6,587 nucleotides of DNA from Actinomycetota bacterium (GCA_030839105.1 JAUZEI010000530.1:1-6587); one strand, 5' to 3'; counted from the first letter of the stretch, positions 1-5,827 are shown. Numbers and translations: made by a program. Notes: generated from the letters alone by a model not told the origin.

Positions 1-678
1 GTCGGTGATCCACGTCTTCAGCTGGCTCTTGAGCTTGTCGGCCAAGGCCTGTGGGAGGTGATGGTCGGTGACCATCTTGTCGATCTTCGCCGTCGCATCC
101 GCAACGAGCGCATCGATGACCTTGTTCAGGTCGACCTTCTTGGCCTTCGCGATGTCGGCGACCGACTGACCCTTGGCGAGATCGGTCTTCAACTGGTCGG
201 GCGTGATCCCGAGTGCTTTCGCGACCGGATCGAGAACGATGCCGCCGAGCCGTCCGAGTCCACCGTGTAGTCCGGGCTGACCGGGTCCGCCGAATCCGTT
301 GTGGTCGCCGAACATGGGCCACGGCTTGTTCACGATGTCGCCGATGCGGGCCTTGTCGGCCGCGGCGATCGCATCGATCACCGTGTTGACGTCGACGTTC
401 TGCTGCTTGGCGACGTCGGCGATGGTCGTTTTGCCGTCGCTCAGCTTGTCGATCAACTGCTTGGTCGTGAGCTTGAGCGCCTTGGCGGCGGCGTCGAGCA
501 GGCCGGATTCACCTCGTCGGCCGGCCGGCTTCGTCGCGTCCGCGGCGGTCGTCGTCACACCCTTAGTGAAGGGTTGCGCTCCCGAGAGCGCGGGAACGCC
601 GATCAGCGCTCCACCCACGGCGCCGGCCGTGACCGCGGCCGCGACCGTGATGCCCATTGCCACTCGACTTCGCATCAT
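1..678 (-). CDS. Secreted protein with two ~52-residue helical repeats (C-terminus cut by window edge)
   Basis: The reading frame stays open for 226 codons from ATG at 678 to the left edge, so the C-terminus is missing. Residues 1-34 look like a Sec signal peptide: a basic start (MMRSR), a long Ala/Gly/Val core and a likely cleavage after LSGA-Q. Two related segments follow, at about 60-112 and 148-200. Each reads LD-xx-AKAL-x-(L/I)T-xx-QL, then G-x-(T/S)-x-A-D-(V/I)-A-K, then V-D-x-N-x-V-IDA, offset by 88 residues. A Gly/Pro-rich linker (about 124-146) separates them. Residues 203-226 resemble the helical tail that usually follows such repeats. Repeats of this kind are common in actinobacterial exported proteins of unknown function; I know no established activity. 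The 678 start is preferred because GAGGGG lies 7 nt upstream; in-frame ATGs at 699 and 711 are alternatives, and a stop precedes them. The gene diverges from the two-component operon. Confidence 0.85.
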   Translation of the reverse strand, partial: MMRSRVAMGITVAAAVTAGAVGGALIGVPALSGAQPFTKGVTTTAADATKPAGRRGESGLLDAAAKALKLTTKQLIDKLSDGKTTIADVAKQQNVDVNTVIDAIAAADKARIGDIVNKPWPMFGDHNGFGGPGQPGLHGGLGRLGGIVLDPVAKALGITPDQLKTDLAKGQSVADIAKAKKVDLNKVIDALVADATAKIDKMVTDHHLPQALADKLKSQLKTWITD

Positions 679-685
679 GCTGTGT

Positions 686-691
686 CCCCTC
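686..691 (-). promoter_or_regulatory. Ribosome binding site of the secreted repeat protein
   Basis: On the minus strand GAGGGG lies 7 nt before the ATG at 678. This site decides between several in-frame ATGs: those at 699 and 711 have no comparable purine-rich motif at the right distance. Confidence 0.6.
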
Positions 692-802
692 GACGCCATC
701 CGATGCGTCATCTTCGGTAAACACTCTTAGACGAACCTGGGAGCGGCGGCTAATCCGGTCTGGTCAGGCCACCACGATCTCATCTCACCTCGGGTGTGTC
801 CC

Positions 803-831
803 CCTCAGCACGCCCACAGCATTCCCACAAC
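803..831 (+). promoter_or_regulatory. Candidate PhoP-type operator: three tandem heptamers with 11-bp period
   Basis: The heptamers are CCTCAGC (803-809), CCACAGC (814-820) and CCACAAC (825-831), each separated by 4 nt. The known binding pattern of M. tuberculosis PhoP is two direct TCACAGC repeats with a 4-nt spacer, giving the same 11-bp period on one DNA face. The central unit differs from that consensus by one base. The array ends 21 nt before the GTG of the response regulator, whose recognition helix is close to that of PhoP, so autoregulation is a reasonable inference. Whether it activates or represses cannot be read from sequence. Confidence 0.6.
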
Positions 832-835
832 TTTT

Positions 836-843
836 GGTGAGAG
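836..843 (+). promoter_or_regulatory. Probable ribosome binding site of the response regulator
   Basis: GGTGAGAG sits 9 nt before the GTG at 853. Two nearby ATGs (845 and 849) are out of frame with the regulator, and an in-frame TGA at 838-840 excludes any start further upstream. The GTG is therefore the first usable start. Confidence 0.5.
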
Positions 844-852
844 CATGGATGC

Positions 853-1548
853 GTGGGAGATACACGAGTCCTCGTCGTCGACGACGAGGCGAACATCACC
901 GATCTCATCGCCACGGCTCTGCGCTACGAAGGCTTCGACGTCGAAGTGGCAAGCACGGGTTCCGACGCGCTGAAGGCCGCGGCTGCATTCCGGCCGGACC
1001 TCATGGTGCTCGACATCATGCTCCCCGACCGCGACGGGTTCGCCGTCGTGCAGCGGCTCCGTGCCGACGGCCATCACGTGCCGGTCGTGTTCCTGACGGC
1101 GCGCGACTCCACCGAGGAGAAGGTCAAAGGACTCACCGTCGGCGGCGACGACTACGTGACGAAGCCCTTCAGCCTTGAAGAGCTGGTCGCCCGCGTGCGC
1201 GCAGTGTTGCGGAGAACCGGCGCGGTGAACGGCGACGGGTCGGCCCGCCTCGTGTTCGCCGATCTCGAGCTCGACGACGACACCCACGAGGTCTGGCGAG
1301 GTCGGACCCGCATCGAGCTGACGCCGACCGAATACAAGCTGTTGCGCTACATGATGCTCAACGCGCGCCGCGCGCTCTCGAAGTCGCAGATCCTCGACCA
1401 CGTGTGGGAGTACGACTTCGACGGTGATGCGAATGTCGTCGAGACCTACATCAGCTATCTGCGCAAGAAGATAGACAAGCTTGGGCCGCCGCTGATCCAT
1501 ACGATTCGGGGCGTTGGCTACACGTTGCGGACCCCGCCCGAGAGCTGA
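853..1548 (+). CDS. OmpR/PhoB-family response regulator, PhoP/TrcR-like
   Basis: A 231-residue DNA-binding response regulator, presumably phosphorylated by the kinase encoded 6 nt downstream. The receiver domain (about 4-118) has the acidic pair D10/D11, phosphoacceptor D54 in VLDIMLPDRDG, T82 in LTARD, Y101 and K104 in the KPF motif, so all switch residues are present. The C-terminal winged helix (about 130-227) has the LTPTEYKLL segment, a recognition-helix region DANVVETYISYLRKKID and the closing wing RGVGYTLR. From memory these segments are very close to M. tuberculosis PhoP (DVNVVESYVSYLRRKID) and also resemble TrcR; orthology with either cannot be settled here. The start is GTG, with an in-frame stop 13 nt upstream. 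A PhoP-box-like array just upstream suggests self-regulation. Family and role as transcription factor are near certain; stimulus and regulon are unknown. Confidence 0.96.
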   Translation: MGDTRVLVVDDEANITDLIATALRYEGFDVEVASTGSDALKAAAAFRPDLMVLDIMLPDRDGFAVVQRLRADGHHVPVVFLTARDSTEEKVKGLTVGGDDYVTKPFSLEELVARVRAVLRRTGAVNGDGSARLVFADLELDDDTHEVWRGRTRIELTPTEYKLLRYMMLNARRALSKSQILDHVWEYDFDGDANVVETYISYLRKKIDKLGPPLIHTIRGVGYTLRTPPES

Positions 1549-1554
1549 GCACCC

Positions 1555-3072
1555 GTGACGCTCCGCGTCCGGCTCCTGCTCGGGCTTGTGGTTCTTTCCG
1601 CGATCGGGCTCGCGGTCGCGGGCGCGGTGACATATCGCCAAACGCGCGCTGACCTCCTCGCCCGCGTCGATCGGCAGATCAATTCTGCCGCGCAAACGCC
1701 CGAGCTGTTCTTTCCCGCGTTCGACCACAGCCCCGACCCGAAGGTCACGGGCGCGTTCCTCCCGCCGGGCACCTGGGCCCAGGTGCGCGCCGCGTCAACG
1801 GGCGACATCCTCGGCACGAAGGGCGTCCTCACCAAGGCCGACCTGACGTTGCCCAAGACGATCAAGCCCGGCTCGGCGTTCACACTTCGCGATCCGCACT
1901 ACCGCGTGCGCGCCGCCCAACCGAAGCAGTACACCCTGTTCGTCGGGCGAAACCAGATCCCGGTTCAGGCGTTCCTCATCGTCGCGATTCCACTCTCCGA
2001 CGTCGACCACACACTGCATCACCTGTTCGTCGTCGAGGTCGTCGTGGCGCTCGCGGTGCTGAGCGCGCTCGCGCTTCTCGCGTGGTGGGTGGTGAAGCTC
2101 GGGTTGCGGCCCCTCGGCCAGATGCAGGAGACCGCGGGCGCGATCGCGGCCGGTGATCTTTCGAGACGGATCGAGGTCGCCAACGAGCACACCGAGGTCG
2201 GCCGGCTCGGCATCGCGCTCAATGAGATGATGCAGCAGATCGAAACGGCGTTCGCGGCGCGCACCGCGTCCGAGGGGCGGCTGCGCCGCTTCGTCGGCGA
2301 CGCGTCACACGAGCTGCGTACGCCTCTCACCTCTATCCGCGGCTACGCCGAGCTCTTCCGGCGGGGCGCGGCGGATCGTCCCGAAGACCTCGCCAAGGCG
2401 ATGCGCCGGATCGAGGAAGAGGCCGACCGCATGGGTTCGCTCGTCGACGACATGTTGTTGCTCGCGCGACTCGACCAGGGGCGCCCGCTCGAACGTCAGC
2501 CCGTCGACCTCACGCGCATCACCGCCGACGCCGTCGACGACGCGCGTGCGGTGGCACCCAACCGGCCGATCGACTACTCGCCGAATGGCGCGATCCTCGT
2601 CCCGGGCGACGAAGCACGGCTGCGCCAGGTCTTGGCCAACCTGTTGCAGAACGCGAACCGGCACACGCCGGCGGGCACACCGGTACACGTGCGCGTCGTA
2701 GACGGCGAGCACGAAGCCGTGATCGAGGTGGCCGACGAAGGCCCGGGAATGTCGAACGAGGAAGCGGGCCGCGTGTTCGAACGCTTCTGGCGCTCCGACC
2801 CGTCGCGCACCCGGTCGAGCGGCGGCGCCGGCCTCGGGCTCTCGATCGTGGCCGCCATCGCCGACGCGCACGGTGGCCGGGCCGAGGTGCAGAGCGAGAC
2901 CGGGCAGGGATCGACGTTCCGGGTGCGACTCCCGCACGTCTCGCCGATGCACGTCCCACCCATGGACGCGGCACCCACGAACGTCGGACCGCCGGCGGCG
3001 CCCGCCGACGTGCACGATCCCGGAACCGTCCCGGTCACCGACCTCGACGACCCGGAGCCGTACGACCGCTGA
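1555..3072 (+). CDS. Membrane sensor histidine kinase with HAMP domain (cognate of the upstream regulator)
   Basis: A 505-residue class I sensor kinase, starting at GTG 6 nt after the regulator stop and so probably translationally coupled. Layout: membrane segment 1 (about 7-26); extracytoplasmic sensor region of about 130 residues (27-156) with no domain I recognise; membrane segment 2 (about 157-180); HAMP (about 181-233); dimerisation/phosphoacceptor domain with H252 in SHELRTPL; and the ATPase domain with N366 (N box), DEGPGM at 394-399 (G1), FERFWR at 408-413 (F box) and GGAGLGLSIV at 423-432 (G2). All catalytic motifs look intact. It should autophosphorylate H252 and pass the phosphate to D54 of the regulator. 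The domain ends near LP at 459-460; the remaining 45 residues are a Pro/Asp/Met-rich, probably disordered tail, which is unusual. The arrangement resembles mycobacterial PhoR/TrcS-type kinases. The signal sensed is unknown. Confidence 0.96.
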   Translation: MTLRVRLLLGLVVLSAIGLAVAGAVTYRQTRADLLARVDRQINSAAQTPELFFPAFDHSPDPKVTGAFLPPGTWAQVRAASTGDILGTKGVLTKADLTLPKTIKPGSAFTLRDPHYRVRAAQPKQYTLFVGRNQIPVQAFLIVAIPLSDVDHTLHHLFVVEVVVALAVLSALALLAWWVVKLGLRPLGQMQETAGAIAAGDLSRRIEVANEHTEVGRLGIALNEMMQQIETAFAARTASEGRLRRFVGDASHELRTPLTSIRGYAELFRRGAADRPEDLAKAMRRIEEEADRMGSLVDDMLLLARLDQGRPLERQPVDLTRITADAVDDARAVAPNRPIDYSPNGAILVPGDEARLRQVLANLLQNANRHTPAGTPVHVRVVDGEHEAVIEVADEGPGMSNEEAGRVFERFWRSDPSRTRSSGGAGLGLSIVAAIADAHGGRAEVQSETGQGSTFRVRLPHVSPMHVPPMDAAPTNVGPPAAPADVHDPGTVPVTDLDDPEPYDR

Positions 3073-3073
3073 C

Positions 3074-3094
3074 CGTCCGAACTAGAGGCGGACG
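3074..3094. terminator. Possible weak bidirectional hairpin between convergent genes
   Basis: CGTCCG (3074-3079) pairs with CGGACG (3089-3094) around a 9-nt loop containing the oxidoreductase stop codon. The stem is only 6 bp and there is no T-tract on either strand, so a terminator role is uncertain. Its position between two convergent stops 9 nt apart is the main argument. Confidence 0.28.
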
Positions 3095-4113
3095 ACGAGC
3101 TTCCCGAGGTGCTCACCCGAGAACAGGCGGACCAACGCCTCGGGCGCGCGGTCGATCCCTTCGAGCTCGTGCACCCGAGCCTTGATCTTGCCCTCGGCCA
3201 ACCAGGCGGCCAGCTGCCCGGCCGCGTCGGTGTAGTGATCCCAGTAGTCGAGGGTGTTGAAGCCCTCCATGCGCGCCCGCTTGCCCATGAGGTAGCGCGT
3301 GTTGTGCAGCGCGGGCGCCGGGCCTTCGAGGTTGTACGTCGAGATGTCGCCGCACAGCACGATGCGCGCCCGCAGTGCGAGTCGCCGCAACACCGTGTCG
3401 AGCAGCTCGCCCCCGACGTTGTCGAAGAAGACGTCGACCCCGTTCGGCGCGAGTTCTTTCAACCGGGCCGCGACGTCGTCGCGCTTGTAGTCGATGCACG
3501 CGTCGAAGCCGAGGTCGTCGACGACCCACTCGCACTTCTCCGGCGACCCCGCGATGCCGATGACGTGCGCGCCCTGCAGTTTCGCGATCTGACCGGCGAC
3601 CGAACCGACGCTGCTCGCGGCGGCCGACACGCAGAAGATCTCGCCCGGTTGGGGCTTGGCGACCTCGAGCACACCGACGTAAGCAGTGATACCGACATGA
3701 CCGAGCACACCGAGCACGTCCATGAGGTCGATGCCCTCCGGCACCATCGTGATCGGCGGGAAGGGATTCGACTGCACGACGCAGTACTGCTGCCAGCCGG
3801 TGAGGTGCATGAACGCGCGACCCATCGGATACTCGTCGGGATTGTTCGTCTCGACGACGACACCCACGCCGTTCGAGCGGACCACTTCACCGATCGCGAC
3901 GCCGGCCATGTAGTTCCCGCGCTCGTTGATCCACCCGCGAATGGTCGGGTCGATGCCGAGATAGCGCACCTCGAGCAGGGCCTCTCCGGCGCCGAGCTCG
4001 GGCACCGGGATCTCGCTCGTCCCGAAACAGTCCTCGGTGACCATCCCGACGGGTCGCTTGGCGAGCACTACCTGTCGATTCGTCAAGCCCTGATGCGCGC
4101 GGGGGTTCGTCAC
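3082..4113 (-). CDS. Zinc-free medium-chain NADP-dependent oxidoreductase (CurA / prostaglandin-reductase type)
   Basis: A 343-residue cytoplasmic enzyme of the leukotriene B4 dehydrogenase / CurA branch of the medium-chain dehydrogenase/reductase family, which typically reduces the C=C bond of alpha,beta-unsaturated ketones or aldehydes with NADPH. Family signatures are NRQVVLAKRPVGMVTEDCF near the N-terminus (12-30), DPTIRGW (55-61), the Rossmann region at 163-175, FFDNVGGE (229-236), IVLCGDISTYN (251-261) and the closing GKLVVRL. No cysteine/histidine cluster for structural or catalytic zinc is seen, as expected for this branch. The dinucleotide motif reads AAASSVGSVAG (164-174), with S167 where glycine is usual. 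Length is normal. The start is GTG with no Shine-Dalgarno but a TAGCTT hexamer 8 nt upstream, suggesting a leaderless mRNA; TTG at codon 10 is a less likely alternative. The true substrate is unknown; detoxification of reactive carbonyls or lipid turnover are guesses. Confidence 0.93.
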   Translation of the reverse strand: MTNPRAHQGLTNRQVVLAKRPVGMVTEDCFGTSEIPVPELGAGEALLEVRYLGIDPTIRGWINERGNYMAGVAIGEVVRSNGVGVVVETNNPDEYPMGRAFMHLTGWQQYCVVQSNPFPPITMVPEGIDLMDVLGVLGHVGITAYVGVLEVAKPQPGEIFCVSAAASSVGSVAGQIAKLQGAHVIGIAGSPEKCEWVVDDLGFDACIDYKRDDVAARLKELAPNGVDVFFDNVGGELLDTVLRRLALRARIVLCGDISTYNLEGPAPALHNTRYLMGKRARMEGFNTLDYWDHYTDAAGQLAAWLAEGKIKARVHELEGIDRAPEALVRLFSGEHLGKLVVRL

Positions 4114-4121
4114 GAGCGCAG

Positions 4122-4127
4122 AAGCTA
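4122..4127 (-). promoter_or_regulatory. Candidate -10 element for the oxidoreductase (leaderless)
   Basis: On the minus strand TAGCTT (TANNNT form) ends 8 nt before the GTG at 4113, so transcription would begin at or next to the start codon. There is no Shine-Dalgarno in the gap and no recognisable -35 hexamer. Confidence 0.4.
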
Positions 4128-4138
4128 ATAGGAGCGCG

Positions 4139-4144
4139 TAGCCT
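4139..4144 (+). promoter_or_regulatory. Candidate -10 element for the phosphotransferase (leaderless)
   Basis: TAGCCT (TANNNT form) ends 7 nt before the GTG at 4152, the spacing expected of leaderless actinobacterial genes. The only Shine-Dalgarno-like motif, AGGAG at 4130-4134, is 17 nt from the start, too far to act normally. Confidence 0.4.
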
Positions 4145-4151
4145 CCCGCCC

Positions 4152-5213
4152 GTGCTGCCCCTCGACGTCGACGATCTCACGCCGGAGTGGTTCAGCTCGG
4201 CACTGCAACGAGACGTGGCGACGGCCACTGTCGTCGATCGGAGCTCCGGCACCACGGGACGCGCGCAGGTCGCGCTGACCGGCGACGCGACCGTCCCCCC
4301 GACCGTGTTCGTAAAGCTCCCACCGTTCGACGAACGCCAGCGCGAGTTCGTCACGTCGGTCGGGATGGGCGCGGCCGAAGCCCGTTTCTACCGCGACCTC
4401 GCGCCCGAGATACCGGTCCGGATCCCGCAGGTCTGGTTCGCCGACACCGACATCGACGACGACACTGCCGGCGACGGATACGTGATGGTTCTCGAGGATC
4501 TCGTCGCCAGTGGATGCCGGTTTCCGCACCCGAAGGACGACGACATCGCGTGGAGGGCGCGCGACATCGTCGAGAACATGGCCGCGCTGCACGCGCACTT
4601 CTGGGAGTCGCCTCGCTTCGACGCCGGCGGTGACCTCGCGTGGCTCGCACCGAAGGGCACGGGCGCGGCCGGCGGCGGCGCGACGTTCGTGAAGATGGCG
4701 GTCGAGAACCTCGGCAGTCAACTTCCCGACGAGTTCCACCGGCTCGCCGACATCTACCTCGCCCGCAACGACGACATCGTCGCGTTGTGGAACACGGGGC
4801 CGCGCACGTTCGTGCACGGCGACCCGCACATGGGCAACCTTTTCGTCGACACGCCGAACGGCAATCGGACGGGCTTCCTCGACTGGGCGATGATCGGGCG
4901 GTCCCCCGGGCTGCGCGACGTCGCGTACGTCTTGTGCAACTCGATCCCGGCGGCGGTGCGCGCCGCCGACGAGCGGTCGTGGGTCGACCTCTACTGCTCA
5001 CTCCTCGGGGAATCGGGCGTCGACCTCGACCCCGGCGCTGCATGGGAGCAATACCGGTTGTTCGCCGTCTACTCGTGGGTGTCGGCGACCTCGACCGCGG
5101 GCATGGGCTCGAAGTGGCAACCGCTGCACATCGGTCTCGGCGGCACGAAGCGGGCGACCGCGGCGTGCGATCAGCTCGGGTGCGTCGAGCTGCTCGAGCG
5201 GCTTCTCGGCTGA
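4152..5213 (+). CDS. APH / ecdysteroid-kinase-like phosphotransferase
   Basis: A 353-residue protein with a protein-kinase-like phosphotransferase fold. Visible motifs are the ATP-binding lysine region VFVKLPPF (K55), the hinge-like YVMVLEDL near 113-120, the catalytic loop HGDPHMGN (222-229, with D224 as probable catalytic base and N229 binding metal) and the metal-binding LDW (D244) followed by GRSPGLRDVAYVL. This is the signature of the APH/choline-kinase superfamily, and the overall pattern is nearest the ecdysteroid-kinase-like branch that is abundant in actinobacteria. It should transfer phosphate from ATP to a hydroxyl group of a small molecule. The substrate is unknown and nothing here implies antibiotic resistance. 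The GTG start places LPLDVDDLTPEWF at the N-terminus, typical of relatives, and has no Shine-Dalgarno at a proper distance. It diverges from the reductase and is followed by a GC hairpin, so it is probably monocistronic. Confidence 0.88.
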   Translation: MLPLDVDDLTPEWFSSALQRDVATATVVDRSSGTTGRAQVALTGDATVPPTVFVKLPPFDERQREFVTSVGMGAAEARFYRDLAPEIPVRIPQVWFADTDIDDDTAGDGYVMVLEDLVASGCRFPHPKDDDIAWRARDIVENMAALHAHFWESPRFDAGGDLAWLAPKGTGAAGGGATFVKMAVENLGSQLPDEFHRLADIYLARNDDIVALWNTGPRTFVHGDPHMGNLFVDTPNGNRTGFLDWAMIGRSPGLRDVAYVLCNSIPAAVRAADERSWVDLYCSLLGESGVDLDPGAAWEQYRLFAVYSWVSATSTAGMGSKWQPLHIGLGGTKRATAACDQLGCVELLERLLG

Positions 5214-5221
5214 ACGCGAGC

Positions 5222-5246
5222 CGGTGCTCGGCGGAATCGGGCACCG
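5222..5246 (+). terminator. Probable hairpin terminator after the phosphotransferase gene
   Basis: CGGTGCTCG (5222-5230) and CGGGCACCG (5238-5246) form a 9-bp GC-rich stem, with one G-U wobble in RNA and a 7-nt loop, 8 nt after the stop codon. There is no T-tract, which is common for actinobacterial terminators but leaves an attenuator or mRNA-stabilising role possible. Confidence 0.5.
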
Positions 5247-5269
5247 TGCAGGCATGTGGGTTCCTGCCA

Positions 5270-5275
5270 TAGGGT
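5270..5275 (+). promoter_or_regulatory. Possible -10 element for the peroxidase gene
   Basis: TAGGGT fits the TANNNT form and lies 36 nt before the ATG, downstream of the hairpin. No good -35 hexamer is seen at 16-18 nt. A small inverted repeat, GCAGG (5248-5252) with CCTGC (5263-5267), lies just upstream and could be an operator or chance. Confidence 0.28.
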
Positions 5276-5296
5276 GACGGCAGCCCAGGCATTTCC

Positions 5297-5304
5297 GAAA
5301 GGGG
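5297..5304 (+). promoter_or_regulatory. Strong ribosome binding site of the peroxidase gene
   Basis: GAAAGGGG ends 7 nt before the ATG at 5312. It is the best Shine-Dalgarno in the window and fixes the start codon. Confidence 0.75.
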
Positions 5305-5311
5305 AACACCC

Positions 5312-5800
5312 ATGTCGGTGTACGACGTTCCGCTCAAGTCTCTCGACGGCACCGACGGCGTGCTCGCCGACGAAAAAGGCAAGGTCACGCTGCTCGTGAA
5401 TGTGGCTTCCTTCTGTGGCCTCACGCCGCAGTACGAGGGGCTCGAGAACCTGTACGAGCGCTTCGGAGCCCAGGGTTTCGCGGTTGTAGGCATCCCGTGC
5501 AACCAGTTCGGTGCGCAAGAGCCGGGCACGGCCGACGAGATCAAGACGTTCTGCAGCACCAGCTACAACGTCACGTTCCCGCTCGCGGAGAAGATCGACG
5601 TCAACGGCGACACGCGGCACCGGCTGTACCAGGAGCTGACCCCGAAGCCCGACGCCGAAGGCCACACCGGCGACATCCGCTGGAACTTCGAGAAGTTCCT
5701 GATCGGGCGCGACGGCGAAGTGATCCAGCGCTTCTCGCCGATGGTCGAGCCCGAGAACGCCGAGATCGTCGGCGCCATCGAGAAGGCGCTCGCGAACTAA
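5312..5800 (+). CDS. gpx: Glutathione peroxidase family thiol peroxidase (probably thioredoxin-dependent)
   Basis: A 162-residue cytoplasmic peroxidase with a thioredoxin fold and no signal peptide, reducing H2O2 or organic hydroperoxides. The peroxidatic residue is C35 (not selenocysteine) in VNVASFCGLTPQY; Q69 in FGAQEPG and W124/N125 in WNFEKF complete the catalytic tetrad. C63 lies in PCNQFG, and C81 in KTFC sits 46 residues after C35, the same spacing as the peroxidatic/resolving pair of yeast Gpx3. Family members with that second cysteine are usually recycled by thioredoxin, and most actinobacteria use mycothiol rather than glutathione, so thioredoxin is the likely reductant. F34 occupies a position that is often lysine or arginine. 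Length and the full C-terminal RDGEVIQRFSP region are typical of bacterial GPx such as E. coli BtuE. The reductase gene 27 nt downstream may be co-transcribed. Confidence 0.95.
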   Translation: MSVYDVPLKSLDGTDGVLADEKGKVTLLVNVASFCGLTPQYEGLENLYERFGAQGFAVVGIPCNQFGAQEPGTADEIKTFCSTSYNVTFPLAEKIDVNGDTRHRLYQELTPKPDAEGHTGDIRWNFEKFLIGRDGEVIQRFSPMVEPENAEIVGAIEKALAN

Positions 5801-5827
5801 GGCGTCGGGCGACACAATCCCAACACA

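Larger units (their letters stand above)
679..852. other. Divergent intergenic region between the secreted protein and the two-component operon
   Basis: These 174 nt must hold promoters for both directions. The clear structure in it is the tandem heptamer array at 803-831 (separate entry). The 9-mer TGTGTCCCC occurs twice, at 681-689 and 795-803. I could not identify a convincing -35/-10 pair for either direction. Confidence 0.5.

Noticed and set aside
299..730. Plus-strand frames of about 140 codons in the left region
   Set aside because: They are antisense to the secreted repeat protein, which has a signal peptide, internal repeats and a good ribosome binding site.
786..796. Small palindrome CACC-TCG-GGTG in the divergent intergenic region
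   Set aside because: A 4-bp stem with a 3-nt loop is expected by chance in G+C-rich DNA and has no supporting context.
805..1728. Minus-strand frame of 307 codons opposite the response regulator
   Set aside because: It is a shadow of the response regulator frame; the plus strand carries every receiver and winged-helix motif.
3109..4128. Plus-strand frame of 339 codons antisense to the oxidoreductase
   Set aside because: It lacks any family motif, while the minus strand encodes a full-length, well-conserved enzyme.
4152..5213. Reading the phosphotransferase as an aminoglycoside resistance gene
   Set aside because: The Brenner-type HGDPHMGN motif is shared by the whole APH/choline/ecdysteroid kinase superfamily. 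The N-terminal and hinge sequences look like the ecdysteroid-kinase-like branch, and no mobile element is nearby.
4351..5559. Long open frame on the minus strand (402 codons) across the phosphotransferase and peroxidase genes
   Set aside because: Its translation is Arg/Ser/Pro-rich low-complexity sequence, and it lies antisense to two genes with intact catalytic motifs. This is a high-G+C shadow frame.
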